Source: Streptomyces tubercidicus (GTDB lineage Bacteria > Actinomycetota > Actinomycetes > Streptomycetales > Streptomycetaceae). From it: a stretch of 64,000 nucleotides of DNA. The notes below the pieces were generated by a model. It ran no database searches, was not told where the DNA came from, and saw only the letters and a list, made by a program, of their open reading frames with translations. Position numbers and translations under genes: made by a program. Shown piece by piece: positions 55,596-64,000 of the stretch. Each line of letters starts with the position of its first letter. Position 1 is the first letter of the stretch. The DNA lies in the NCBI RefSeq assembly GCF_027497495.1, contig NZ_CP114205.1, forward strand, positions 7,812,001-7,876,000, read 5' to 3'.

Positions 55596-56639
55596 TCAGG
55601 CGACGGGGTACCGGTGGACGGGCGGCAGGCCGGGCAGGAGGCCGGGCCAGACGGCATCCAGGACATGGGCGCTGGGCGTGAACAGCTCGGCGGCAAGAGT
55701 CGGGAGGTCGGCGACATCGTGCCACTCCCAGCGGCGGATGAGGTCCGGCTCCCGCACGGCCGGTGTGCCGCAGAAGCCGACGACGCGCACGGCGGCGGTC
55801 ACGCGCGGCATGCCGTGTACGGCGTCCATCAGAATCGCCAACAGCCGCGCCTCGGCCGCCTCGGCCCTCAGCCCGGTCTCCTCGTCCAACTCGCGCACGG
55901 CGGCCTCGACAAACGACTCTCCGCCGTCGTTCTTGCCGCCGGGCAGCTCCCACGTCCCGCGCAGTGACCTGCCCAGCAGCACATGACCCGCTTCATTCGT
56001 CACCACGACGCCCGCACCGGTCAACGCATGCGGGGACGGACGCCCCTTGCCTTTGTACGCCACGGGCTCCGATACGGGGTCCCGCAGCATGAGGAACGCC
56101 AGCCCTCCGGCGTCACGTCGTTCGACCGTCTGCCATCCGGCGGACAGCAGGGTGATCTCCTCCTCGTCGAGCGCGATACCCCGGCGGTCGTCAGGCACTG
56201 CCGCCGCGACCGGGGTGATGACCACGACCGCGCCACCGGGGCTCAGCCGTTCGAGGAGTCGGCGGAGGACACGGGTACGGTCGCCGATGAAGGCGTAGCT
56301 CAGGCGGAGTGTGATGAGGTCGTACGAGGAGTTCAGGCCGTCAAGCGAATCGCGCTCGATATCGCACTGCACGTACCGCACTGTGCCCGATGTCGGTGGT
56401 GTCTGCGCGGCGGTGCTCAGGGCCGAGGCGGCGTAGTCGACGGCATCCACGGTGTAGCCGGTGGCCGCGAGGTGGCGGGCGAGTCCGCCCAGGCCGCAGC
56501 CCACGTCCAGGGCATGGCCGCCGCCGGGCGGGGCGGGAACCATTTCACGAAGCAGGGCGTGTTCGGTGTCGTCGAGCGGCCGGAACGAACGGCCTTCTCC
56601 GTAATGGGCGTCCCATGAGTCCTGCGTGGCGTATTCCAT
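55596..56639 (-). CDS. Fusion of SAM-dependent methyltransferase and NUDIX hydrolase
   Basis: A 347-residue protein. Residues 1-190 are a class I methyltransferase (HALDVGCGLGGLARHLAATG). Residues 205-345 are a NUDIX domain with a full box (GGKNDGGESF...REL-EETGL). This combination occurs in actinobacteria. It may methylate and clear a modified nucleotide, but the substrate is unknown. Confidence 0.9.
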   Translation of the reverse strand: MEYATQDSWDAHYGEGRSFRPLDDTEHALLREMVPAPPGGGHALDVGCGLGGLARHLAATGYTVDAVDYAASALSTAAQTPPTSGTVRYVQCDIERDSLDGLNSSYDLITLRLSYAFIGDRTRVLRRLLERLSPGGAVVVITPVAAAVPDDRRGIALDEEEITLLSAGWQTVERRDAGGLAFLMLRDPVSEPVAYKGKGRPSPHALTGAGVVVTNEAGHVLLGRSLRGTWELPGGKNDGGESFVEAAVRELDEETGLRAEAAEARLLAILMDAVHGMPRVTAAVRVVGFCGTPAVREPDLIRRWEWHDVADLPTLAAELFTPSAHVLDAVWPGLLPGLPPVHRYPVA

Positions 56640-56791
56640 CGCGCAACTGCCTTCCAGGTATTGGTATTGGGTGAGTTGCTGAACCGGTCGGCGGGTCTCG
56701 GTGTGCCGCGAAGCGCCAGTGAATCCTGCCCCCTTGTGGCCCCAGAGCGAACGTCGCGTCCGCTGTCAGTGCCCGCCCCTACAGTGTCCGC

Positions 56792-58312
56792 ATGATTGCC
56801 GAGACGCAGCCGGAGAATTCCCCGCCGCATCTGCTGGAGAAGTGGATCGACGAGCTGCCGTATCAGCTGCTGCTCCTGGAGAGGGTGCACCTTCCCGAGG
56901 AATTTCCGTTCGACTACGGCCCCGGGTCGCTCGAAGCGCTGGAGGCTCGACTCCTGGAGGGCGACGATTACGTCCAGGGGAGCGCGAAGCAGGCGGAGTT
57001 GGTGGAGAGTGCGACGGCCTACCTCGGTGAAGTCCTGCTAGGTGTCGCGGGTGGCGAGTGGGGCTGGCACGCTCGCCCGGTCAACGGCCTTCCGGGGCAG
57101 CCCGTTGTCTGTCCGGACCCTGAGCTGGAACTCTCGCCCGTGGCACCGATGTTGCTGATCTCGTACGCCCGTCGGGTCCGCACGGGGACGGCGTTCGCCG
57201 AGGAGCTGGTGAGGTTGCGAACGGCCGTGGCGGTCCGGCAGGAGGAGATACCGGGGTGGCAGCCGGTCAAGGACCACCGGCCGCATGTGGACCCCAGGGC
57301 GGTGCAGCCGGAGGAGCCGGTGCTGTCGGCGTGGCTGGCCGAGCGGAGGGAGGCGCACCCGGCCTGGGCCCAGGACGCCTTCGACGGAGCGTGGCGGTGG
57401 AATTTCCACCCCGGCACCCTGGACTGGCTGGAAGCCGTCGTGAAGCGGCGGTTCGCGACGGTGGAGGAATTCGACGCCGCGCGCGACGAGTCGTTCGTGC
57501 AGGGGGCCTGCTGGTATCTGGGCGAGGTCATCCGGCGTAACAAGGGGGCGGTGTGGCAGTACATCCCGTACGCCCCTGCCGCCGAACCCGGAGCCCCGGG
57601 GTCGCGGGAGCACCCGTGGACCGAGGTGCCGTTCGTGGATCAGCCGGACAAGCGGGTCGGGGGCGCGGCGATTCTGGTGGAGTGCCTGCGTGCGCTGCTC
57701 CTCGAAGAGGAGGCGGCGGGCGGGGAGCGGAATGCGGGACAACTCAGGCTGCAGGACGAGCTGTTCTGGTTCCGGGCATCCTCGTATGCGCACGTGGGGG
57801 CGCTGCTGACGCGAATGGGCATGGTGTCCCGGGAGAAGGTCGACACCGTCCTCACGGGGTACGCATTCGCGCACGCCGAGTTGTCACCACACGAAGTGCC
57901 CGGTGCACTCGAATCGTTCGGCGTGGCGATCTCGGCTCACGCGGACGATGTCGACGATCTGGAGGAGAGCTATACGGGACTGTTGGAGGAGGCCGCGGCA
58001 CTCACCGAGGGGGTGGTGACCATCACCGATGTCCGGTTGTACGGCGGCGAGTTCGGCGAAACCCTGGAATTCACCCGCAACGGCGTTCTGATCACCCACG
58101 AGACCGAGCACTATTCGAGTGATTACCTCGACCAGCTCGCGATCATGGAGTTCATCGGCCACGTCGACCCCGACCCCGGCGACGATGCACGCCGGTTCCA
58201 CCTGGTCGATTTCGTACACCTCAGGGACGGCGGTTACGACAACTACTACGTCTTCGCCACACCGGAACAGGCCACCGTGCTGGAGAAGGAACTCGGCCTG
58301 GAACTGCGCTGA
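56792..58312 (+). CDS. Protein of unknown function with internal duplication
   Basis: A 506-residue soluble, acidic protein. Two regions (about 35-90 and 205-255) resemble each other: LEALEARLLEGDDYVQGSAK...AYLGEVLLG and LDWLEAVVKRRFATVEEFD...WYLGEVIRR. No signal, membrane helix or catalytic motif is visible. The final 19 bases are repeated in tandem after the stop. Similar acidic proteins occur as immunity or SUKH-like proteins, but I cannot assign it. Confidence 0.65.
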   Translation: MIAETQPENSPPHLLEKWIDELPYQLLLLERVHLPEEFPFDYGPGSLEALEARLLEGDDYVQGSAKQAELVESATAYLGEVLLGVAGGEWGWHARPVNGLPGQPVVCPDPELELSPVAPMLLISYARRVRTGTAFAEELVRLRTAVAVRQEEIPGWQPVKDHRPHVDPRAVQPEEPVLSAWLAERREAHPAWAQDAFDGAWRWNFHPGTLDWLEAVVKRRFATVEEFDAARDESFVQGACWYLGEVIRRNKGAVWQYIPYAPAAEPGAPGSREHPWTEVPFVDQPDKRVGGAAILVECLRALLLEEEAAGGERNAGQLRLQDELFWFRASSYAHVGALLTRMGMVSREKVDTVLTGYAFAHAELSPHEVPGALESFGVAISAHADDVDDLEESYTGLLEEAAALTEGVVTITDVRLYGGEFGETLEFTRNGVLITHETEHYSSDYLDQLAIMEFIGHVDPDPGDDARRFHLVDFVHLRDGGYDNYYVFATPEQATVLEKELGLELR

Positions 58313-58369
58313 CGGCCTGGAACTGCGCTGACGGCCTGGAGCTGCGCTGACGGCCTGGAACTGCGCTGA
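58294..58369. repeat. Four tandem copies of a 19-base unit at the 3' end of the unknown gene
   Basis: CGGCCTGGAACTGCGCTGA occurs four times head to tail; unit three differs by one base. Unit one is the gene's last 19 bases including its stop. Confidence 0.85.
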
Positions 58370-58496
58370 GCGAACCGAGAACAGACCGCTGAACCGGCCC
58401 CGGCGCGGGCTGGGGCCGATCGGTCCCGACCGGTCAGGACAGGACCGGTCCCAATCCGTCGCGAACCCACAGCTGAAGCTGGCACCATCAACGCCC

Positions 58497-59222
58497 ATGG
58501 ATGATCCAGCAGCCCCGACAGCCCAAGCTCTGAGCCTGATTACCAGCCACTACCCGCACGCCCTGGGCGCGATCCTGGGCGGTTCAGCCGCTCAAGGACG
58601 CGCAACTCCGACCAGCGATCTGGACGTGGCGATCCTGCTTCCGGACTCGGACACCAGCCGTCGGGAGGTGATCCGCCACGACGGCCGCCTGGCCGAACTG
58701 TTCCTGCACACCCTTGCGGACCTGCCGGGGTTCTTCGCATGGGACAGGGCCCGCCGCCGGGGCACCGTTCTCTTCATCTATGACCAGGGTCTGCCCCTGA
58801 TGGATCCGCACGGCCATGTGTCCCGTGCACGCACACAGGCCAGAGCGGTGCTCGCATCCGGCCCGCCACCCCTCACCCCCACCGAGCGGGAACGAAGCCG
58901 CTACGTCCTCACCTGCTTCATGGACGACCTGATCGACACTCCGCCGGCCGACAGATACGAACAGCTCTCCCTCGCCGACTCCACGCTCCGCGAGGCCGCG
59001 CACCTGCTCACCGCACACCACAACGCCTGGACGGGCATCGGCAAATGGCTGCCCCGAAGACTGCTCAGCGCAGACCCGGAACGAGGCAGAGCCCTGCTGA
59101 ACGGCCATAAAACCGTGGCCGAAAACGGCGACCCCGCCCCACTGGCAGCCGCGGCCGAGAAACTGCTTGAGCTGCTCGGTGGACCACTGCGCGAGGGCTA
59201 CACCCAACACTGGGGTGACTGA
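58497..59222 (+). CDS. Nucleotidyltransferase-domain protein
   Basis: A 241-residue protein. The N-terminus has the minimal nucleotidyltransferase motif GGSAAQGRATPTSDLDVAIL (GS then DxD). The C-terminal 120 residues are helical, like the substrate or HEPN-like part of aminoglycoside-type nucleotidyltransferases. It may modify a small molecule, or form one half of an MNT/HEPN-type fused system. No partner is adjacent. Confidence 0.8.
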   Translation: MDDPAAPTAQALSLITSHYPHALGAILGGSAAQGRATPTSDLDVAILLPDSDTSRREVIRHDGRLAELFLHTLADLPGFFAWDRARRRGTVLFIYDQGLPLMDPHGHVSRARTQARAVLASGPPPLTPTERERSRYVLTCFMDDLIDTPPADRYEQLSLADSTLREAAHLLTAHHNAWTGIGKWLPRRLLSADPERGRALLNGHKTVAENGDPAPLAAAAEKLLELLGGPLREGYTQHWGD

Positions 59223-59434
59223 CCTCACCTCCGTCGGGCCGCTGCCCCTCCCCACCGGGCGGCACGTTCGAACCTGATCGAATCCGGTGTCCTTTGTGTG
59301 CTACAAGTGCTTGAATCGACTCTGACTCCGACACCGGGCAGCGCCCGGGGGGCGAGGGGCGTTCCATGACCGGGAGCGTCCCCCGCCCACGTCGGCAACA
59401 CGCAACACCGTTGATTCAAGGGGGAGAAGAGAAC

Positions 59435-59884
59435 ATGAAGCGCAACTTCATGCGGACGGTGTCCGCGGCAGCGTTGAGCACTACGGGGCTGATCGGGATC
59501 GGCACGGCCACCGCGGGCGCCACCCCCGCCACTCCGGCCGCGCCGCACGCAGCGGCAGCTGACTCCGTGTCCCCGGCCGAAGTGGGCCTCAACGCCGCCA
59601 AGTTCTATTTCTTCAAGGACGACAACCGGCACGGCGGTTACGCCTATGTGACGGGCTCCGACCGCGACCTGAGGAACAACCGCTGGCTGAGCGGACCACA
59701 CAAGGGCCGCACGATCGACGGCGGCACCAGCTCGGTCAACAACACCACGTCCCACTTCGTGGTGCTGAGCGACCACCCCGGCAGCTGCGTCGGACCGCAC
59801 TACTACTCCAACGCGCACAGCTCCGACAACGCCCTGTCGAACAACGGCTTCGACAACAAGGCCAGCTGCGTGAGCTTCCGGTAG
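59435..59884 (+). CDS. Secreted peptidase inhibitor-like protein (I36/crystallin-like)
   Basis: A 149-residue exported protein. The signal peptide runs to about residue 30 (GTATAGATP). The mature part has beta-gamma-crystallin-like features (FFKDDNRHGGYAYV, NNTTSHFVVLSDH) and two Cys that could pair, as in the Streptomyces metalloproteinase inhibitor family. GGGGGAGAAGAG precedes the ATG. A strong terminator follows. Confidence 0.75.
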   Translation: MKRNFMRTVSAAALSTTGLIGIGTATAGATPATPAAPHAAAADSVSPAEVGLNAAKFYFFKDDNRHGGYAYVTGSDRDLRNNRWLSGPHKGRTIDGGTSSVNNTTSHFVVLSDHPGSCVGPHYYSNAHSSDNALSNNGFDNKASCVSFR

Positions 59885-59893
59885 CAGAGCAGT

Positions 59894-59927
59894 ACGGTGG
59901 GGCGTCCCGCAGAGGCCGCCCCACCGT
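59894..59927 (+). terminator. Hairpin terminator after the inhibitor-like gene
   Basis: A perfect 11-bp stem (ACGGTGGGGCG and its complement) with a 12-base loop, 10 bases after the stop. Confidence 0.85.
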
Positions 59928-59950
59928 GCCGCGTGCGTAGTGAGGTCACC

Positions 59951-60829
59951 ATGCAACGCCGTCATATCGCCGCCGTCCTGGCTCTGCTGGCCCTGGTCAC
60001 CGGGTGTTCTTCCGGGGTAGAGCCCTCCCCGCCGCGCCACAGCCTGCGGCCCTCCGCCGCGCCGCCCGCTTCCGAGGAAGTACGCCGCCTGGCCCTGCCG
60101 TTCGACGCCTACGCGCTCTCCGCCCCCGATGTCCACACCATCGAAGCGGCCGAAGACATCCTGATCCGCGACTGTATGCGTGCCCAGGGGATGAGTTGGA
60201 CCGCGCTTCCCCAACCCGGCGCCGTCGACCCGGACCCGCCGCAACGACGCCGTTACGGCGTCATCGAACCCGATGTCGCCCGCCGGTTCGGGTACCACCT
60301 GCCGCCGGCCCCGCCGGAAACCGCTCGACGGGACGCCATCTGGCGCGCCCGGGAGAAAATGCCACGCGCCGCGCAGCTCGCCGCATATGGAAAGGACGGC
60401 GTCGGCGGGTGCTGGAAGAAGGCCCATACCCACCTGCTCCGAGGCGTCCCGAAGGGCAGCACAGCGCTGCTCAACCGGCGTACCCGCGATGAGTTCACGG
60501 CCTCCCAGCAGCAGCGTACGGTGCGGTCCGTCGTCCGTTCCTGGGGCGCCTGCATGAAGCGGAACGGATATCGCTCTACGGACCCGCTCGCCGCCGCCGG
60601 AGACGAACGCTGGGCGAAATCCCCCTGGCCCTCGCGTGATGAGCTCGCGGTAGCACAGGCGGACGTCCGGTGCAAGCGAGAGACTCGTCTCGTGTCCGTC
60701 TGGGCCAACGCGGAAACGCGACTCCAGCACGGTGTGGTGCGCGGCCACGCCGCGGAATTCCGACAGCTCGCCGCCCAGAAATCCAGCTGGCTCAAGGCCG
60801 CCCGCAGAGTCATCCACATCGGCTCCTGA
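59951..60829 (+). CDS. Lipoprotein of unknown function
   Basis: A 292-residue exported protein with lipobox ALVTGCSSG at about residue 19. The mature part is helical, with four further Cys (RDCMRAQGM, GGCWKKAH, GACMKRNGY, VRCKRET) that may pair. Similar secreted Cys-containing lipoproteins are frequent in Streptomyces and uncharacterised. Confidence 0.75.
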   Translation: MQRRHIAAVLALLALVTGCSSGVEPSPPRHSLRPSAAPPASEEVRRLALPFDAYALSAPDVHTIEAAEDILIRDCMRAQGMSWTALPQPGAVDPDPPQRRRYGVIEPDVARRFGYHLPPAPPETARRDAIWRAREKMPRAAQLAAYGKDGVGGCWKKAHTHLLRGVPKGSTALLNRRTRDEFTASQQQRTVRSVVRSWGACMKRNGYRSTDPLAAAGDERWAKSPWPSRDELAVAQADVRCKRETRLVSVWANAETRLQHGVVRGHAAEFRQLAAQKSSWLKAARRVIHIGS

Positions 60830-60919
60830 CTCGCGCCGCGGGGAGCGGGGCCGGACGGCTACGGCACCGTGTCACCCAATTGCCGGGCGTCGCGATAGCT
60901 GGCCCCCGGCACAGGGCAG

Positions 60920-61411
60920 ATGGTCAGTCCCAAGACAGTGACAGAGCTGACCAGCGACACGAGTGGGAGCGTGGCCGTGGCACGGCTGATGGTGGACGGC
61001 GACGACCTGGTGTTGCGGCTGGCGTGGTGGGAGAAGGCCATCGCCAGGCGCGGAAACGTCCGGATACCGCTCGCAGCCGTGGAGCGGACAGGCATCGAAC
61101 CGGACTGGTGGCGAGCGCTGCGTGGCATCCGCGTCCGCACCCATGCGCTGGTGGTTCCGGGCATGCTGTGCCTGGGAGTGTGGCGGCACGGTGGCGACCA
61201 GGACTTCCTCGCCTTGCGCCGCCCGCGCCGGGCCCCGACGGTCGTCGTGGACCTCCATGACCTCCGCACCGCGGCCCCGTACGCGCGGATCGCCGTGACC
61301 TGCCCACACGCCTCACAGACGGTGACCGCCCTCAACACGGCCCTGGACCGCCATCGACGTGGGGATTCCTCAGCGGCCTCGGACCAATCACTCCACGGCG
61401 GCCTGCTCTAG
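60920..61411 (+). CDS. PH-like-domain protein of unknown function
   Basis: A 163-residue soluble protein with alternating beta strands (VARLMVDGDDLVLRLAWWEK, VRIPLAAVERTGI, THALVVPGMLCLGVW) and a C-terminal helix, the look of an actinobacterial PH-like domain. Function unknown. Confidence 0.6.
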   Translation: MVSPKTVTELTSDTSGSVAVARLMVDGDDLVLRLAWWEKAIARRGNVRIPLAAVERTGIEPDWWRALRGIRVRTHALVVPGMLCLGVWRHGGDQDFLALRRPRRAPTVVVDLHDLRTAAPYARIAVTCPHASQTVTALNTALDRHRRGDSSAASDQSLHGGLL

Positions 61412-61605
61412 CAGCAGCGGGCATCTTTTCCCCCGGCCGCCGACGATCGAACTCGGCTCGGTACCGGTTCACCCGTCCGGCCCTCCCGCGATGGCCCAGC
61501 TGAGTGCCCCGGTGTTCCATGAGCAACGGATGGAAACGGACCCACGGCGCTGGCGGCGGCTAGTTCCCTGCCGTCCAGCCCCCCACCAGTATCAGGGAGA
61601 GGCCC

Positions 61606-61842
61606 ATGTACGAGATGCGCGCCGGCCCCTCAACGACCGGCAGCTCAGGACAGGTGTGGCACGTCATGGCCAAGCACGACGCCCGTTCCACCCTGTGCGG
61701 CCGCAAGCTGGCCACCCATGGCCCCAGGCCGTCGGATCAGGAAGATGACCCCACCGCACGCTACTGCTCGCCGTGCATGACCGCTTTCCGTGAGATTCTG
61801 GACATCAATTCCACCCCGGTGCATGAACACAAGCCGGCCTGA
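61606..61842 (+). CDS. Small zinc-ribbon-like protein
   Basis: A 78-residue protein with HVMAKHDARSTLCGRK and YCSPCMTAF, giving a possible Cys/His zinc site. The ATG follows GGGAGAGGCCC. No known function. Confidence 0.6.
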   Translation: MYEMRAGPSTTGSSGQVWHVMAKHDARSTLCGRKLATHGPRPSDQEDDPTARYCSPCMTAFREILDINSTPVHEHKPA

Positions 61843-61853
61843 TTGTCCTGACC

Positions 61854-61891
61854 GAGCCCGGGGGAGAGCCGATCGCTGCACCCCCGGGCTC
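61854..61891. terminator. Hairpin terminator between convergent genes
   Basis: A perfect 11-bp stem (GAGCCCGGGGG and its complement) with a 16-base loop. Confidence 0.85.
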
Positions 61892-61919
61892 GAAGGAATT
61901 CCCCGCGAAGCGCGTTCGC

Positions 61920-62915
61920 TTACTCTGGCTTGGGGGGTTCGGCAGCCGCAGTGGCGGCCCTGCTGGGGTGGTAGCCCCCAGCGTCCGGGTAAACGTCCCG
62001 ATAGATGCTGCGAGAAATGGTCTCTATCGTGTCGATCCCGTAATCCCACCCCTCCTTCGCGGGGTGCCCCTCGGGAACTCTGTTGTTCTCGGTGAGTACG
62101 ACCAGGCCGGAGTCGTATCCCTTCTCCGTGAGAGCAGCCATGCTGTTCACCTTCCAGTCACCCTTGTCGAAGGTATCGACGTCAGGATCCTGGCTACGCT
62201 GCAGCCAGCCGTTCTTCACATGCATGACGGAGTCCAGCGGGGCACCGGCTGTGGCGCCCCATCGCTGGGTGCTCTGCACGTGATTCATGAGCTCAAGTGC
62301 AATAGAGCGACTCTTGCTCCCGAGGACCGAACCATCGTCACCCGTGAAGATGCGCAGAAGCTTGGCCTGGTCTTCCGCTGTCACCTGGGTGAGGCCCCAG
62401 ACCCCCTCCTTGTCGAGGACGGTGTTATCCATCCCGGCCTTGTCAAGGAATTCCTGGACCTTGACAGGGTTCGGCTTCTTGGGGTTCGTCAGATCGGACA
62501 GTTGCTTCCACAGCGTGGTCGCGGAAGCGTTGTCCGACTCGGTGATCATCTTGCGTGCGAGCGCGCTTTCCTCATCGGTGAGGGTTCCGCCCGTCTGGTA
62601 CAGCAAGGCCCCGAGAATTATCGTCTTCGTCACGCTGGCCGAGTCGTACTGCTTGGCGGCGCCGGAGGTGCAACTGGTGCTGGTGGGCCGGTCATAGAAG
62701 GACAGCGACGCCATGCTTTCCCGGCTCGCCAGCGCGTTGGCTATATCGTTCTCCAGTTTCCTGGCCAGCTTTTCGTCATGGGATGTGCATTGCACCGTCG
62801 AGGTAGCTGCCTTGGCCTGCTGCGGTGCGGCGGCGGAGGGCGTCGCCGCTGCGATGGGTCCGGCAACAGCGCCTGCTCCTATAGCGGCTGCGGTGAGGGT
62901 AGAAGCCCACCTCAA
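61920..62915 (-). CDS. Secreted class A beta-lactamase-like serine hydrolase
   Basis: A 331-residue exported protein. The signal peptide ends near residue 30 (PSAAAPQQ). SxxK is SVTK, SxN is SDN (ITESDNASAT), and the KTG box reads KNG (VMHVKNGWLQ). The last change and the weak overall match suggest a beta-lactamase-fold protein that may not hydrolyse beta-lactams. The TTG start is uncertain. Confidence 0.8.
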   Translation of the reverse strand: MRWASTLTAAAIGAGAVAGPIAAATPSAAAPQQAKAATSTVQCTSHDEKLARKLENDIANALASRESMASLSFYDRPTSTSCTSGAAKQYDSASVTKTIILGALLYQTGGTLTDEESALARKMITESDNASATTLWKQLSDLTNPKKPNPVKVQEFLDKAGMDNTVLDKEGVWGLTQVTAEDQAKLLRIFTGDDGSVLGSKSRSIALELMNHVQSTQRWGATAGAPLDSVMHVKNGWLQRSQDPDVDTFDKGDWKVNSMAALTEKGYDSGLVVLTENNRVPEGHPAKEGWDYGIDTIETISRSIYRDVYPDAGGYHPSRAATAAAEPPKPE

Positions 62916-63046
62916 AACTGCTCACTGTCCTTTCTGGGTGGCCGAACAATCGGCGTGTGGAATGCGGGATTCACTACTGCTCCTGGCGCCGGGTGGGGCG
63001 CGCGGGAGCCGGGAGGAGAGGCGATCGTCCGGCCCCCCGCCGCCCG

Positions 63047-64000
63047 TCAGCCGCGGCCGGTGAACTTCTGCCCGACGCCGAGTCGGCGCAGGTCGGCGAG
63101 GACCTTCGGGTCCTGGGCGTCGAGCCAGTCGCACAGCTGCCGGAAGGAGACCATCCGGACGTCCTTGCGCTTCTCGTCGGCGATGTGCTTGATCGCGTCC
63201 TCGACGGCGTCCATGTAGATGCCGCCGTTCCACTGCTCGAAGTGGTTACCGACGAAGAACGGGGCCCGGTTCGTTTCGTACGCCCGCTGGAATCCCGCGA
63301 TATAGGCGTCGGCGGCCTGCTTGCGCCAGCGCGGGTAGTTGGCCGGCGGGCCCTTGGTGGAGGCATTCGACTGATTGGCCATGATGTTGTAGTCCATCGA
63401 AAGGACATCACTGCGGAGCCCGGCGAACGGCATGCCCTGAAGGGGGAGGTTCCACACGCCCTGCATTTTGTCGGGCCAGACCTGCAAACCGCCGGGGGAG
63501 CTGGCGTCATAACGCCAGCCGCGCCTCTTCGCCGTCGGCAGCAGATTCTGCTGGCCCAGCAGGCACGGCGTGCGGGCGCCGACAAGTTCCTTGCTGTAGT
63601 CGAACGGCAGCGGTTCGATGTCGGTAAAGCCGGTGTTCGTCCGCCACTTGGTGACGAAGTCCATGGCCTGCTCTATCTCGGAGTCCCACTGGGCGGGGGT
63701 CCAATGGGCGACCGAGCCACTGGCGGTGCCGCAGAAATGACCGTTGAAGTGCGTGCCTATCTCGTGGCCCTCCAGCCACGCCGCACGCAGATTCTGCAGC
63801 GTCAGCCTGATGTGGTCATCGGTGAGGAACGGTATGTCGGAGGCGCCGACGGGGTTATTCGGCGGCCGGTACATCCGCCGCTTCGACTCCGGCAGCAGGT
63901 ACAGTCCCGAGAGGAAGAACGTCATCGAGGCGTTGTGGTCGCGGGCGAGTTTGCGGAACCGCGGAAAGAGGCCATTGCCCACCTCGCCCGCCCCGTCCCA
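63047..64000 (-). CDS. Polysaccharide-deacetylase-like protein (5' end outside window)
   Basis: The frame is open to the right window edge; at least 317 residues are present. NodB-type features: EIGTHFNGHFCG (metal His pair), an Asp/Tyr-rich core (EPLPFDYSKE) and GNHFEQWNGG near the end. Such proteins act on chitin, peptidoglycan or other acetylated polymers; some members of this long subgroup are non-catalytic. N-terminus and any signal peptide are unseen. Confidence 0.8.
   Translation of the reverse strand, partial: WDGAGEVGNGLFPRFRKLARDHNASMTFFLSGLYLLPESKRRMYRPPNNPVGASDIPFLTDDHIRLTLQNLRAAWLEGHEIGTHFNGHFCGTASGSVAHWTPAQWDSEIEQAMDFVTKWRTNTGFTDIEPLPFDYSKELVGARTPCLLGQQNLLPTAKRRGWRYDASSPGGLQVWPDKMQGVWNLPLQGMPFAGLRSDVLSMDYNIMANQSNASTKGPPANYPRWRKQAADAYIAGFQRAYETNRAPFFVGNHFEQWNGGIYMDAVEDAIKHIADEKRKDVRMVSFRQLCDWLDAQDPKVLADLRRLGVGQKFTGRG

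Noticed and set aside
58294..58369. Tandem array as a CRISPR
   Set aside because: Units are contiguous with no spacers, only 19 bases long, and there are no cas genes.
58497..59222. Nucleotidyltransferase as an MNT-HEPN toxin-antitoxin pair
   Set aside because: No separate HEPN gene is adjacent and the C-terminal helices lack a visible RxxxxH motif.

Overview
The window is high-GC actinobacterial DNA that reads as Streptomyces. Evidence: GTG starts and GTGA overlaps are common, third positions are G/C-rich, and many small families look streptomycete (cold-shock-domain protein, SpoIIE phosphatases, DUF2867, an I36-type inhibitor). About 1-23.7 kb is the edge of a type I polyketide (glycosylated macrolide-type) gene cluster. 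About 23.7-64 kb is ordinary accessory chromosome. No rRNA, tRNA, CRISPR array or transposase was recognised.

Polyketide region. The last KR-ACP-thioesterase of a modular PKS opens the window, followed by a ferredoxin, a convergent P450 and a set of dTDP-deoxysugar genes. These are a thymidylyltransferase, a 4,6-dehydratase, a 4-ketoreductase, a PLP-dependent 3-dehydrase, two near-identical 3,5-epimerases and a 3-ketoreductase. Three glycosyltransferases of two classes, an O-methyltransferase, a cold-shock-domain protein, a membrane protein and a type II thioesterase are interleaved. Together they would release the polyketide, make one or more 6-deoxy sugars (at least one 3-deoxygenated), attach them and tailor the product. 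A typical 2,3-dehydratase and any pathway regulator are not in the window.

The striking feature is gene decay. At least six relics lie among the intact genes: a sugar C-methyltransferase with a stop, frameshifts and a large internal deletion; two 4-ketoreductase relics, one after each epimerase; a glycosyltransferase scrap; a P450 lacking its I-helix region; and a chimeric relic joining an MqnA-like N-terminus to an MqnD-like C-terminus (futalosine menaquinone pathway). The two epimerases also share a promoter and the start of a truncated upstream reading frame, so a multigene block was duplicated and then eroded. Nine imperfect palindromes resembling the PAS-LuxR (PimM-type) operator CTVGGGAWWTCCCBAG sit upstream of these genes and relics, suggesting one regulon.

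Accessory region. In order: a sugar-type ABC importer (23.7-27.5 kb); a GAF/SpoIIE/HATPase phosphatase; a cyclase-FAD oxidase pair; a dienelactone hydrolase; a 2-TM protein; an M36-type metallopeptidase without a signal peptide; a secreted VCBS-type protein; DinB-like and DUF2867 proteins; a fumarylacetoacetate-hydrolase/metallo-beta-lactamase fusion opposite a TetR gene; an SDR with altered active site; a formaldehyde-dehydrogenase-type enzyme; a PAS-SpoIIE phosphatase; an AAA ATPase coupled to a TPR membrane protein; SDR-TetR and MarR-MFS pairs; a methyltransferase-NUDIX fusion; an unknown protein whose 3' end is tandemly repeated; a nucleotidyltransferase; several secreted or small proteins; a class A beta-lactamase-like protein; and a polysaccharide-deacetylase-like protein cut by the window end.
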